A stretch of DNA of 16,144 nucleotides, from contig MU631523.1 in the NCBI GenBank assembly GCA_026770615.1, positions 51,168 to 67,311 on the forward strand, written 5' to 3'. The position numbers were made by a program, and so were the translations under genes. Origin of the DNA: Pavlovales sp. CCMP2436. Taxonomy: Eukaryota; Haptophyta; Pavlovophyceae; Pavlovales. The notes below the pieces were generated by a model that was not told the origin of the DNA, ran no database searches, and saw only the letters and a list, made by a program, of their open reading frames with translations. This document shows positions 1 through 9,375 of this stretch, piece after piece (the stretch's first letter is position 1; each line of letters starts with the position of its first letter).

Positions 1-686
1 AGCGTTGCCAGTAACGTTGTGAAGTCACCGGCCGGGTTGGTTATCAGGGTAGGTCCAATCCTGAAGCCATCATCATCCTCTTCACCCCCTGTTGGGGTTT
101 GTGGATTTCTTGTGGCCTTCCTTCCTGCTGCGCGTGAGCCCGCTGCCTTGGGTGGGTTTGTTGTCCTTGTGTTTGGTGCCCCATGTGATACTACAATGAG
201 ACCGCTGGTCCCGGTAACCTGGGGGTGCGGAGTGCGGCCTGGAGTTACCTGGGTGACTTGGATTCCTTTCTTTAAGATTTTCTATATATTGTAGTCATTG
301 ATGGCAAGTTTGATAAAATGCAGGCCGTGGTGAGCAATCGGTTGGTCTCCTGCCTCCACCTGCATTCTATCTAGGACCGACATGCGTCTGTTGTGCACTC
401 TGTGGCTGCTCGATATCACCTCTTTCTGGATCAGTCTGTGCTTTATCTGGAAGGGATGGCCTTGGTCATCCTTCCAGCTGCCTTGCGCGGAGTTTTCTCT
501 GTCTTTATCTATGGTAATTTTTACCTCCTGGTCTATCTGCCCTGCATAGCAGTCCGGTCTAGCCATGACTGCAGTTGCAACGGCACGGGCTCCACCTCGG
601 GAGATGTTGCTGTACAGAACGAGCGAAAACGAAGTTTTCATAGGACACTTAAATCCAGCGAGATCCTCCCGGGTCCGGACGTTTAA
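1..686 (-). pseudogene. Retroelement-like protein remnant, unrecognised, one internal stop
   Basis: On the minus strand one frame stays open from a TAG at 687-689 down to the window edge, about 228 codons, interrupted only by a TAG at 282-284. The first Met is at 641. The upstream part contains a motif read as MARPDCYAGQIDQEVKI; beyond the stop the same frame gives a basic, Pro/Thr/Arg-rich stretch and then an acidic GGEEDDDG patch running off the edge. Continuity on both sides of the stop in sequence of ordinary composition suggests a real coding relic. I do not recognise the family. A weakly similar RPDYFTG motif occurs in the remnant at 12279-12645, so a gag-like or ORF1-like protein of a local retroelement is one possibility. 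This is inference, with no catalytic motif to support it. Confidence 0.4.
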
Positions 687-803
687 CTAAAAACTTACAC
701 ACTCTTCCCCCAGAAGGGTAAGGGTGTCGTTTGGTAACAGGGCGAAAGTTGTTAACAAGACCCGGGTACTCGAAGTTCAAGCGGGGCAAGGGGGCTGGGC
801 AGC

Positions 804-3800
804 ATGCGAGGGCTGTCGCCGTCGGACTGGGAGTGCCCGGCGTGTGGCTACTACAACGAGGCTGAAGAGCAGCTCTGCGACATGTGCGAAGCGCCCACCG
901 AGCTCGACGCGGTCCGGCTGACGCAGCGGATCGCTGCCCTGGACCCCCGCACCGCCCCCCGCGCCCCCCGCGCGGAGGGCGAGGGCGAGGGGGGTGAGGG
1001 GGGCCCGCCGCGCGCGCCGCGCGCGGCCGAGGACATGGCGATCGCGCAACGCGTGCATGCCGAGGCCGCCCGGTACGCTGCCGACGACGCGAGCTTTGAG
1101 TGGAGCGCCAAGGTGCGCGAAATCAACGAAACAGTCTTCCGCAACAGCTCCTTCCGCGGCGTGCAGCTGCCCGCGATCCACGCCGCGCTCGACGGACGCG
1201 ACTGCGTGCTGCTCCTGCCCACCGGCGCGGGAAAGTCGCTCACCTTCCAGCTGCCCGCGCTCGCGCGCGACGGCATGACGCTCGTGATCGGCCCGCTCAT
1301 TGCCCTTGCACGCGACCAGGTGGAGGGCCTCCGCCGGCTGCAGATCGACGCGCAGATGCTCAGCTGCTACCAGCCGCACGGCGAGCGCGAGGAGGTGCTC
1401 GCCAGTCTCGACGCGCGCGTGCCGCCGCGCCTGCTCTTCGTCACGCCCGAGCGCGTCGTGCGCTCCGGCCGCTTTGCGTGCGCGCTCTCGCGGCTGCACG
1501 CGCGTGGGCTTCTGCAGCGCATTGCCGTCGACGAGGCGCACTGCATCGCCGCTTACGGTCACGACTTCCGCCCCGACTACCTGCGCTTTGGCGTTCTGCG
1601 CGAGCGCTTCGCCGACGTGCCGATCAGCGCTCTCACCGCCACGGCCACGCCGATGGTGCTCGGCGAGATTGTCGAGAGGCTCGGGCTGCGCGACCCCGTC
1701 ATCTTCCGCGCCCCGCTCGACCGGCCCAACCTCGCCTTCGAGGTGCGGCCCAAGGGCAAGGACGCGATCGACCAGCTCGCCGCGCTCGCCAACTCGCTCT
1801 GCCCGCTCTCCGCCGCTCCCGAGGACGACGGCGAGGGCGGCGAGGGAGAGCTCTTCCCCCTCTTCCCCGAGGAGCGCGCAGAGTCGGACGAGGGGGCAGC
1901 GGTGGACGGCGGGGCAGGGCCGGCTGCCGCACGCGACGACGGGCGGCGCGCGCGCGGCGTGGGCATCGTCTACTGCTTCTCGTGCAAGGAAGCGGAGACC
2001 GTCGCCGACGCGCTTGCGCGGCGCGGCGTGCGCAGTAGCTTTTACCACGCGCAACTGGAGGTGGACGAGCGAGAGGCGGCTGCCAAGGCGTTGCGATCTG
2101 GCCGCGTGCAGGTGCGCAAAATGCGCAACGCATTAGCTGCCACCCCTCTTGCCCAGCGCACGCCCTCCTCACTGTGCCTCCCCCCCCTCCTCACCCTCCC
2201 CTGGCAGTTGCTCGTGTGCACGTGCGCGTTCGGGATGGGGATCGACCTCCCGTCTGTGCGGCTGGTCGCCCACTTCTCGCTGCCGAGCACGCTCGACGCG
2301 CTATACCAGGAGGCGGGCCGCGCGGGGCGCGACGGCGCGCCCGCGCAGCACGTGCTCTTCTTCGCGTACGCCGACAAGGTAACGCTAGTAACTAACTAAC
2401 TAACTAACCGCCGCAAGAAAAGTAGATCCTCTTCTTCGCGTACGCCAACAATTTTTTTTTTTTTTTTTTCGGTGGCGGGCGACCCCTTCTGTATTTACCG
2501 CTGCCTCAAGCCCGGCTGATCATGCCTGCTGCCCGCCTGCCTGCCTGTGCACCCCCCTGTCGCGTCCAGAACCGCATCGAGGCCATGGTCCGCCGCTCGG
2601 CCCTCGCCGGCTTCGACCTCGACGGCGGCGGCGACCGCAACGAGTGCGTGGCGGCGCTCGCGCGCAAGCTCGCGCAGCTGCTCGCGGTGACCGCCTACGC
2701 GCTCGACGACGCCGAGTGCCGGCGGGTGCGCCTGCTCCGCGCGTTCACCGAGGCGCCGCTTGCGCGCGCGGCGGGTGCGCCGCCGTGCTGCGACGTGTGC
2801 GCGCGCGTCGGCCGGCCCGCGCACCCGCCGCGCGACGTGCGTGCACTCGCGGTAGCCGTGCTGGGCCTGTGCCGCGCGCTGCACGCCGAGCGGAGGACGG
2901 GTGGCGGCTTCGGCGTGGGCGTGCGCAACGTGTCGATCCACTACCTGGCCAAGCTGGCGGCGGGCAGTCGCGGCAGCGAGGTGCTCGACGCGCGACACGA
3001 GCGGGTCGAGGGCTACGGCGCAGCGCACGAGCTGCGGCAGGTGGGCACGGTGCGGCTGCTGCAGGCAATGGTCATCGCGCGCTTCCTCTCCGAGCGCGCC
3101 ACCGCTACTGCGCACGGTGGCGTCTCGACGGACCTCGCACCCGGCCCGCGCGCGAGCGAGCTGGACGGGCCCGCCGCCACCAACGCGCCCTTCCTCGTCT
3201 GCCTCGCGCCCCTCGCCGCGCGTGGCCGCCCACCCGCCTCGGCGGTGCAGCCGCAGCCGCGGCCGGCCGCGGGCGCGACGCCCGCCCAGCCAGGCCGCGC
3301 CGCGCCCGCGCCCGCCGGCGGGCCTTTGGGCGGCGCGAGCGTCTTCGCCGAGTGGCGGCGGATGCGCCCCGACCGCGACGGCGCGCCGCAGCGGCCGGGG
3401 GGCTGCGCCGCGGGCGACGGCGGCAGCGGCGGCAGCGGCGACGCGCGCGCGTGCTCGGGGGACGAGGCGCTCGCGCGGCGGCCGCGGGCATCGGGCGAGC
3501 GCGACGGGAGCGAGGAGGACGAGCGCCTCCACGACGACGACGACGACGAGGAGGAGGCGGCCGCGCTGCTCTGCACGCTCGACTGCGAGCTCGGCCGCGG
3601 CGCCGAGCCGCGGCCGGTGCGCTGCGGCTGGGACGACGACGACGCCTTCCAGCTCGAGCCGCTCGGCCGCCGCGGCGCAAGCTGCGCGCCGGCGGGGCGC
3701 AGATCGATTGCCTTCGCCGCGGGCGACGCAGCGCCCGACTCGAAGAACGCCAGCGCGCGCAAGCGGCCGCGGCACCTCTCGGCCGCGCGCACGAAGCTGC

Positions 3801-4765
3801 ACCCGCGCGCCGCCTGCTCGACAGTGGCGCGCGCGCGCAACGGCTGCCGCTCGGACGGCGGAGGCAGCCCCGTCGGCGACTCGGCCTCGGATTCGGAGGA
3901 GGGCGAGGGCGAGGAGGACGGCAGCGAGCACATCGGAGGAGGAGGAGGGCGCGTGCCGCTGCGCGCGCTGCGCACGGCAAACTTGTCGCCGTGCCGGCCG
4001 ATGATGCGGCTCGACGGGATGGGGCAGCTCGAGGGACAGCTCCGCGGGAGCAGCGGGCGGCAGGACGACGAGTCGCGCGGCCTCTCGTCGCCGCCACCGG
4101 CCTCGCCCGCGCCACCAGCCTCGCCGCCCGCGACTCCGCTGCCCACGCCCCCGTCGCCGCAGCCCCCGGGCGGCCAGCCGCCGCGCGAGGCGGGAGTGCC
4201 GGCGGGGGGGCTCGACCTCGACCTCGACGCCTTCCGCCACGCGCCCGCAACGTGCACGCCCGGCTCGGGCGCGGCGAGGCCAACCACGTCCGCCGCCCGG
4301 CCAACCGCGACTACGGCAAGGCCACCCGCGTCCGCGGCACGGCCACCCGCAACCGCAGCAAGGCGACCTGCGTCCGCAGCACGGCCACCCGCGTCCGCCG
4401 CTCGCAAACCCTCTCGCAAACCCTCGTCCGCAGCGCGCACACCCGCGCCTTTTACCCCAACCGCGCCCGGCGACGACGACCTGCCCGACCCGATCCGGCC
4501 GTGCAAGCAGGACACGCGCCTTGTGCGGCGCGTGTGCCAGCTCGGGCGCGAAGGGCTACCCCCCTCGGCGATCGACCGCAAGCTGAGCGCCGAGGGATTT
4601 TTGAATTCGTCGGGGAGGCAATGGGCCGCCAAGAACGACGGGCGCGTAGTCGTGCGCATCCTGCTCAACCACCGCGTTGCCATCAGCGGCACCGACCCTA
4701 AGGTTAGGCAGTACGCGCGCGACTACGCCGCCAAGCTGAACGACCCTTCCTCCTCCCGGTCCTGA
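804..4765 (+). CDS. RecQ-family ATP-dependent DNA helicase with N-terminal RanBP2 zinc finger (3 exons)
   Basis: Spliced as 804-2111, 2208-2378 and 2570-4765, giving about 1224 residues; both introns are phase 0. Residues 9-28 form a RanBP2-type zinc finger (W9, C11, C14, N18, C25, C28), which in other proteins binds ubiquitin or RNA. The helicase core follows: Walker A TGAGKS at 140-145, DEAH at 243-246, the HDFRPDYL box just after it, the TATAT motif III, AFGMGID, and motif VI QEAGRAGRDG at 470-479. Exon 3 adds the RecQ zinc-binding Cys set (C543, C566/C567, C570) and a probable RQC winged helix to about residue 680. No HRDC domain is apparent. Residues from roughly 700 to 1120 are low complexity, with Gly/Ala, acidic and Ala-Arg-Pro repeats and basic nuclear-localisation-like clusters. 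The last 95 residues are ordered again and look like a helix-turn-helix. Family role is 3'-5' unwinding in repair and recombination. Which RecQ paralog this is cannot be told. The start is the first ATG before the zinc finger. Confidence 0.9.
2112..2207 (+). other. RecQ intron 1 (96 bp, GT-AG)
   Basis: The helicase motif stops being conserved after GRVQ and resumes at LLVCTCAFGMGID. The interval starts GTGCGC, has a C-rich polypyrimidine tract, and ends CTGGCAG. Its length is a multiple of three and it has no stop, so retention would insert 32 residues without breaking the frame. Its removal restores normal spacing between RecQ motifs IV and V, so I treat it as an intron. Confidence 0.85.
2355..2451 (+). 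repeat. 23-bp exon-tail direct repeat, copy 2 inside the intron
   Basis: Bases 2355-2377 (the end of RecQ exon 2, coding LFFAYADK) recur at 2429-2451 with a single G-to-A difference, 74 bases downstream and inside intron 2. The second copy leads directly into an 18-base T tract. Confidence 0.9.
2379..2569 (+). other. RecQ intron 2 (191 bp, GT-AG)
   Basis: It starts GTAACG after YADK and ends GCGTCCAG before NRIEAMV, joining the helicase core to the RecQ zinc-binding region in phase 0. Just inside the donor is a CTAA tandem run (about 2389-2408) with several copies of the branch-point-like CTAAC. Further in are a 23-bp copy of the exon 2 end (2429-2451) and 18 Ts (2452-2469). Stops lie in the exon frame, so it must be spliced. 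Confidence 0.85.
4270..4440 (+). repeat. Imperfect tandem repeat coding an Ala-Arg-Pro heptad array in RecQ
   Basis: Within RecQ exon 3 a degenerate unit of about 21-24 bp repeats roughly nine times and codes variants of SAARPPA / TAARPPA, ending in Lys-Ser-rich copies. The composition resembles H1-like basic tails. It follows long Ser/Pro-rich and acidic tracts and precedes the folded C-terminal module. Confidence 0.75.
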
Positions 4766-5568
4766 TCCGGCCATGGTTGAGATGTCCCGTCAGCGCGCCT
4801 GGTCGGCCTAGCTGCCCGCACACGCTGCACCCGGTCTCAGTCACTCCCAGTGCTACGAATACTTAGATTGCACTCGTGTACAGCAGTGTGCAGTGATCTG
4901 ACAGCATAGGTCTTAACTAGTAGTTAGGGTTGAGTTCCGAATTCGTGGCGCGATTCCGCACTGGGGAGGAGGGAAAGCTGTGGACGGGACGAAGAATTGG
5001 ACATTGTTCGCCGGCCTACGCGATAAGTGTTGATAACTGTCGTCGAACAGAGCCCTCCTTGACGGTCGGAGCCCACATCGTGTGCCTGTTATGTGCCTTT
5101 CGGGTCGACAACGTACTACTAAAAGTAACTTACATTTCCAATACTCAGCGTTCGGAAGCGGAGAGCAAGTCATAGTTCCCGAAGGAGAAGAGTTAGTCCC
5201 AGATATTTCGTGAATGGGGCGCCACCCCATTCACGAATCTGCATCTAACTCTTCTGTAACCCCTTCGGTTCGTGAGTTATTTCGGAGGATTTTCACCGGA
5301 ATTTTTCGCAATTCCCCCCCGGACTGGCCACTAATTCAGATTTCGACCCGTTAGTACTTCAAATAAAACAGCAAGGGTGACACAGACTGCGGCTATACCA
5401 GTTAGCATGGATGTCACTGCATGAAGAACAATAATACATCAGAACATGTGCCAGATGAGGTAGAACTAGTTAACATCACTATTTGGAAAAATAAAACGTC
5501 CTCGCCCAGAAGTTAGGAGCTCGCTGTTAAGGTCCCTTAATCAGAGTGTTTCTCAACGCTTGGGCCCT
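4766..5568. other. Intergenic spacer, no gene recognised
   Basis: Composition falls to near-even base content after the RecQ stop. Short overlapping ORFs on both strands at 4913-5230 match nothing I recognise and show no codon bias. The only clear structure is the hairpin at 5179-5268. No tRNA or snRNA signature was found. Confidence 0.6.
5179..5268. repeat. Long three-stem hairpin (MITE-like or structured RNA)
   Basis: Three consecutive arms pair. The inner stem is 13 bp, 5207-5219 with 5225-5237, around a 5-base loop. Next comes an AGA/TCT step after a small bulge, then an 11-bp stem 5186-5196 with 5245-5255, and then a 7-bp stem 5179-5185 with 5262-5268. The pairing is perfect within each main stem. 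Confidence 0.85.
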
Positions 5569-5691
5569 GTGGAGACCTGTTAGGGGACGGACGTATTTCT
5601 AGATATTTACACACTGTCAGTGGAACCAGCAGCCGGATCCGGTGGAGACTTGTGAGGGGACGGACGTTTTTCTAAATATTTACATTACTGT
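5569..5691 (+). repeat. Two-unit direct repeat containing GGGACGGACGT...ATATTTACA
   Basis: Unit 1 is 5569-5617 and unit 2 is 5642-5691. Both begin GTGGAGAC, share the core GGGGACGGACGT followed by TTCTAnATATTTACA, and end ACTGT. A third copy of the core, about 31 bp with three differences from unit 1, lies at 15245-15275, so this is a dispersed repeat and not just a local duplication. A looser match (GGACGTTTAACTAAAAACTT) is at 676-695. Confidence 0.85.
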
Positions 5692-5807
5692 GCGTTGGAT
5701 TCAAGGTCGCTTTTAAAGATTTTCAGAAGAATGGCTTGACGCGAAGCACCGCACCGTTGGAGGCCGACTAGACCCTGCGGCTCACGCGAGCATCCGAGGA
5801 CTCGGCG

Positions 5808-7013
5808 ATGGCCGACGGTGGAGGTCCATCTGGCGCCGACGTGGATGACGATGGAGACCCGTGTGGTCCATCCGCCGCGGGCGCTGCGCCGCGTGGTGCT
5901 CGCGCAGGCAAAGGCCGGCGGTTGCACACGCAGCTCATTGAGGCCATGGTCTGGCAGTTCCTGTTCCTTGGCTGGGACGTGGTTGCGATCGCGGAGAACA
6001 ACCGCACGTTCGACAACACTGTTGTCGAGTCGACCGTGCGCGTAGTTCTGAAACGGTATGACGACACCGGCTTCGTCGACTACCTGCCGCGCGCAAGCCG
6101 GGAGAGGCTGATGCCGCTGGAGCACCTTAACATGCTGCTCTCGATCGTTGGCCAGAACCCGTGGCGCTACCTGCAGGAGATTGCGGACACGCTCCGGGTG
6201 ATGACGGGAGCTACGTATACGAGGAACTACGTCTACGCCTCGCTCATCCGCGCTGGCTACTCGCACAAGGTCATGGTCCGCGCGGCAGCTCAGCGAGACC
6301 AGCTGCAGCGCGCACAGTACTGGGAGGACGTGAGCATGTACATCCCGCACCCGTCCTGCCTGGCCTTCGGCGACGAGACGGGGCTTGACGGTCGGACGGC
6401 GCGCCGCAAGCGAGGCTGGGACGCCCTCGGCTCGCCGGTGTGCATCTCCGAGATCCTCTTCCGCGGCTCGCACGTGTCAGTTCTTGCTCTGTACTCGCGG
6501 TCGGACGGCTTCACACGCACTGCTTGGGCGGTTACGACACGGCGACCTTCCTCGAGCACATCGCGGTCCTCATCAAAGCCGTACCCGGGCGCGGACTCGG
6601 TGCTGTGCCTCCACAACTGCCGCATCCACCACGCGGAGGAGCTCAAGCTGCGCCGCATGTGCGCTGAAGAGGAGGCATATCTCATCTTTCTTGCGCCGTA
6701 CTGCCCGATCGACAACCCTATTGAGCCAGGCTTCAGCGTCTTCAAGAGCTGCTGGCGGCGGAACTCCGTGCTTCTCAACTCCGACAAGGATCAGTTCCCG
6801 ACTGTCGAGTCGGCAATCGATTGGTGCATGGCTGAGTGCTACAACGACCGCACAGACGCAGGCAAGACCGCGCCTGACGGCCCCGAACACACCTACACCA
6901 AATACGGCTACACCGTGCCCGACGCGATCCACGCGTAGTCGATCATCGACGAGTGGAACGCGGCCCGCGGCCTAGTGCTTCCAAGTCTCAGTGACGACGA
7001 GGACTCCGATTGA
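5808..7013 (+). pseudogene. IS630/Tc1-mariner-type DDE transposase, decayed
   Basis: The N terminus has paired helix-turn-helix-like regions (about residues 40-150). The first catalytic Asp lies in FGDETGLDG (D189). The second should be in the LCLDN-type motif, but the sequence reads LCLHNCRIHH, with His at residue 269. The third is the Glu of NPIEPGFSVFK (E306), giving a DD36E-like spacing. Between about 6528 and 6588 the conserved peptide GYDTATFLEHIAVLIKAV lies in the neighbouring frame, so two compensating one-base indels garble some 20 residues. A TAG at 6936-6938 ends the frame early; beyond it the same frame continues with SIIDEWNAARGL and an acidic tail to TGA at 7011-7013. The family cuts and pastes DNA at TA targets. 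With the changed catalytic residue, a garbled block and a stop, this copy is probably inactive. No convincing terminal inverted repeats were found. Confidence 0.85.
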
Positions 7014-7111
7014 TATGAACAACTCGATGCGAAGGTTAAAATATCAAGAATTTAACTAATCATCACACTTCAACACCCCCACTACCTGCCCAGCCAGCCG
7101 CTCGGGCGCTG

Positions 7112-9260
7112 TCATTTTTGACCCGACTGCACCATGCTGCTGTAACGGCCCAGGCACGCCTTGATCGCCGCCGCGAGGGAAGAAACCTGTTCATCGAGCC
7201 CAGCCGCGAGGAGGGCGGTTTTGGCGTCCATCTGGAGGGCTGCACCCGCGGACGTGAGCACGGCCCCGCTGGGCAGCCACGGGGGTCATCGCCGGAGCCG
7301 TCGGCTGCTGCGGCGGAGCCGTCGGCGTTTGTGGCGATGGCGACGGCGATGGCATGGCCTGCGCGACTGCGTGCACAGCATTGGGGCGTGCGGGTGTCAG
7401 CTTGTAGGGGTGGCTGACGGGCGCAGGGTACGCGATGGCAGACGCGGCGTACCTGTCTGCCTCACGATTAGATGCTGCGAGATATCTCCTGCCGTCTCCG
7501 CCGGCCACACCAAGAAGAGGTGGTTGAACAGCAGGCCCGGGTCCTGCATGAACAAATTGGCCATTCGCTTGTCGCCTTTCAGCCACGTGCATACCTTGGC
7601 CACGATCTCGGCGGAGTAAAACGTGTAAGCCGCTTTCCAGTAGGCGATCAGAGCTGTAAGGATCTGCGCAGCGTACGCAGTATCGATCACTATCGCGCCC
7701 GGCAGCGAGCGCGAGAAACCGCCAGTCGGAGTCACTGCCGTGCTTCCGAGAGTGCCCCCCCACCCCGGTGCGGCTTTACCGCCGTAGCCCCCGGGTTTGG
7801 CGGCGGCGCCCTTCCCCTTCGCCCCCTTCGCGTGCACAATCACGCCGACGGTGAGCACGTGCACATTGCCACTGCTTGGCATCGGGTTCCACTGGCCGTG
7901 CAGCTGCTCGTCCCGCGTCAGCATGCCGTGCCCGCCTGCAGCCACGCCGGCGGACACCGCGGCGCTCTTGGCGCCCTTGGCCGGGGGCGCGACGCGCCGC
8001 AGCAGCACCAGCGTGTAGCCATTGCCCCCGGCCTTGAGGTCGCCCCGCTCCTCATCGTTGTGTCAGCGGGTGAGTACCTGGCTGAACTGCCGGATGGTAG
8101 GGATGGGGTCACGCCAGACATCCCAGTCCATCGAGTTGGAGTTGTCGCACGAGCACTCGTAGTAAACGAGCTTGGTGGTCGGCGTTTGTACCGATGGCAT
8201 AGGGTAGACGTGCAGCGCGTAGATGACCGCCACGCCTGCCTCCGCCAACATCACGAGTCCGCTGCCCCCGCCAGCATCAGCCGTCCCACCACTGGCAGCT
8301 GCAAGTGCAGCAGCAGCAGCAGTTGCGCGCTTGTCGCGCGCCGCGCTCATGATCACAGCCTTATTGTGCGCATCCAGCTTCTGCTCGCAGTTCTCCAACG
8401 CGCGCTGAGCCGTAGGGCCCAAGTAGAGAGGCCAGTAGGCACGCGGGCTGAGCTGGGTGTATGCGGCCTGACAGTACCTGGTGAAATCCTCCCTTGACCG
8501 AAGCGGGACCGAGGGAAGAAACTTCGATCCTGTGTTGATCGGCAGGACTGCGCCCCGAACTCAGGCGCGTGCGGCACCACCACTCCAGCCGCAGAGCGCA
8601 AGGTGGCTGCACTGACTCCTTGCCCATCCACCATCCCAGCGTTGACCAGCGCGGCAAGCTCATGGACCCACTCCTCAAAATTGTCGCTCTTGCGGAGTGC
8701 GACCTTCACCTGCAGCACATGGCCCGCGTACCTGCAAATAAGGCTTGACTCAACTCCCTTGACCACGTTCAAGCAGGTGTAGACAGAGAGACGAAAGCGC
8801 CGAACCCCCTCCTCCTCCTCCCACTCTCCCCCCCCCTCCTCCTCCTCCCCCTCTTCCCCCCCCTCCTCCTCCTCCCCCTCCTCCTCCTCCTTCCCCCCTC
8901 CTCCAGCACCAGCGCCGCATCCATCGCTGCGCCCGCGGCCTTCGCTGCTTGGCGGACAGGGCGAGGGCGTGCCTCGCCATCCCCCTCCACCGGCGCCACC
9001 GGTTTCTCAGATGCCGACGCCTTGCGCTTCTTCGTGCGCGGGTCCACCCCGCGCTGGATCTTCTTCCCAGACGGCGGGGTATCGGGCTCGCGATTCTTGC
9101 GCACGCGGGGGCCCGATACAGGCACAGCCGCTTTCGCCTCGTCCTAAGCGCGGGCCGCGGTCACCGCGGCCTTGCTTACCCTGTCACGAGCCGTCTTGTC
9201 TGGCGCGCTCGCCTGTGCACCTGGAGCAGCCGGCAGTCCATCCCCGCCAGCGATGGCGAC
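7112..9260 (-). pseudogene. Unrecognised protein-coding relic broken into several frames
   Basis: Read on the minus strand, coding character moves between frames without a gap. About 9260-8810 is a basic, Ala/Lys/Arg-rich N-terminal region with a TAG at 9144-9146. About 8830-8545 follows (VYTCLNVVKGVESSL... to PHAPEFGAQ). About 8545-7470 holds LPINTGSKFLPSVPL, YYECSCDNSNSMDW and AYWKAAYTFYSAEIVAKVC, with a TGA at 8063-8065. About 7480-7290 is Pro-rich. About 7290-7112 codes a helical C terminus ending SSMVQSGQK. Together that is near 700 residues. The first frame change falls in the CCT tract at 8806-8906, where slippage is likely. I know no family with these motifs. The position between a dead transposase and a broken kelch gene suggests a mobile-element cargo or gag-like protein, but that is inference. 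Confidence 0.5.
8806..8906. repeat. Degenerate (CCT)n / C-rich simple repeat
   Basis: About 100 bases composed almost wholly of C and T in CCT and CCCCC blocks, coding Arg/Gly runs on the minus strand. The minus-strand relic changes frame here. Confidence 0.9.
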
Positions 9261-9375
9261 TTATGCATGCGGGGCCGATTTGAAAATTCTGCCCATCGCC
9301 AACGCCGCGTCCTTACTCAGACGGATGGCGATGACGATGGGCAGAGGACGCGGCGAGCAATAGGGAGGAGTCTGG

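Noticed and set aside
777..2054. Long minus-strand ORF of 425 codons opposite RecQ exon 1
   Set aside because: It is antisense to clearly conserved helicase motifs and has Arg/Ala/His-rich, shadow-like composition.
2495..4692. Long open frames on both strands opposite and beside RecQ exon 3 (up to 685 codons)
   Set aside because: High GC leaves few stops; only the frame with the RecQ zinc Cys and RQC region shows family conservation.
5281..5330. Sm-site-like AATTTTTCG with a small flanking stem, as a possible snRNA
   Set aside because: No U1, U2, U4, U5 or U6 signature sequence nearby.
5640..7070. Terminal inverted repeats for the IS630/Tc1 transposase
   Set aside because: Comparison of both flanks by eye gave only weak AT-rich matches, so element ends are not called.
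7472..8497. 341-codon plus-strand ORF over the unknown relic
   Set aside because: Low-complexity His/Arg composition; the minus-strand readings show more protein-like motifs, so this is taken as a shadow.
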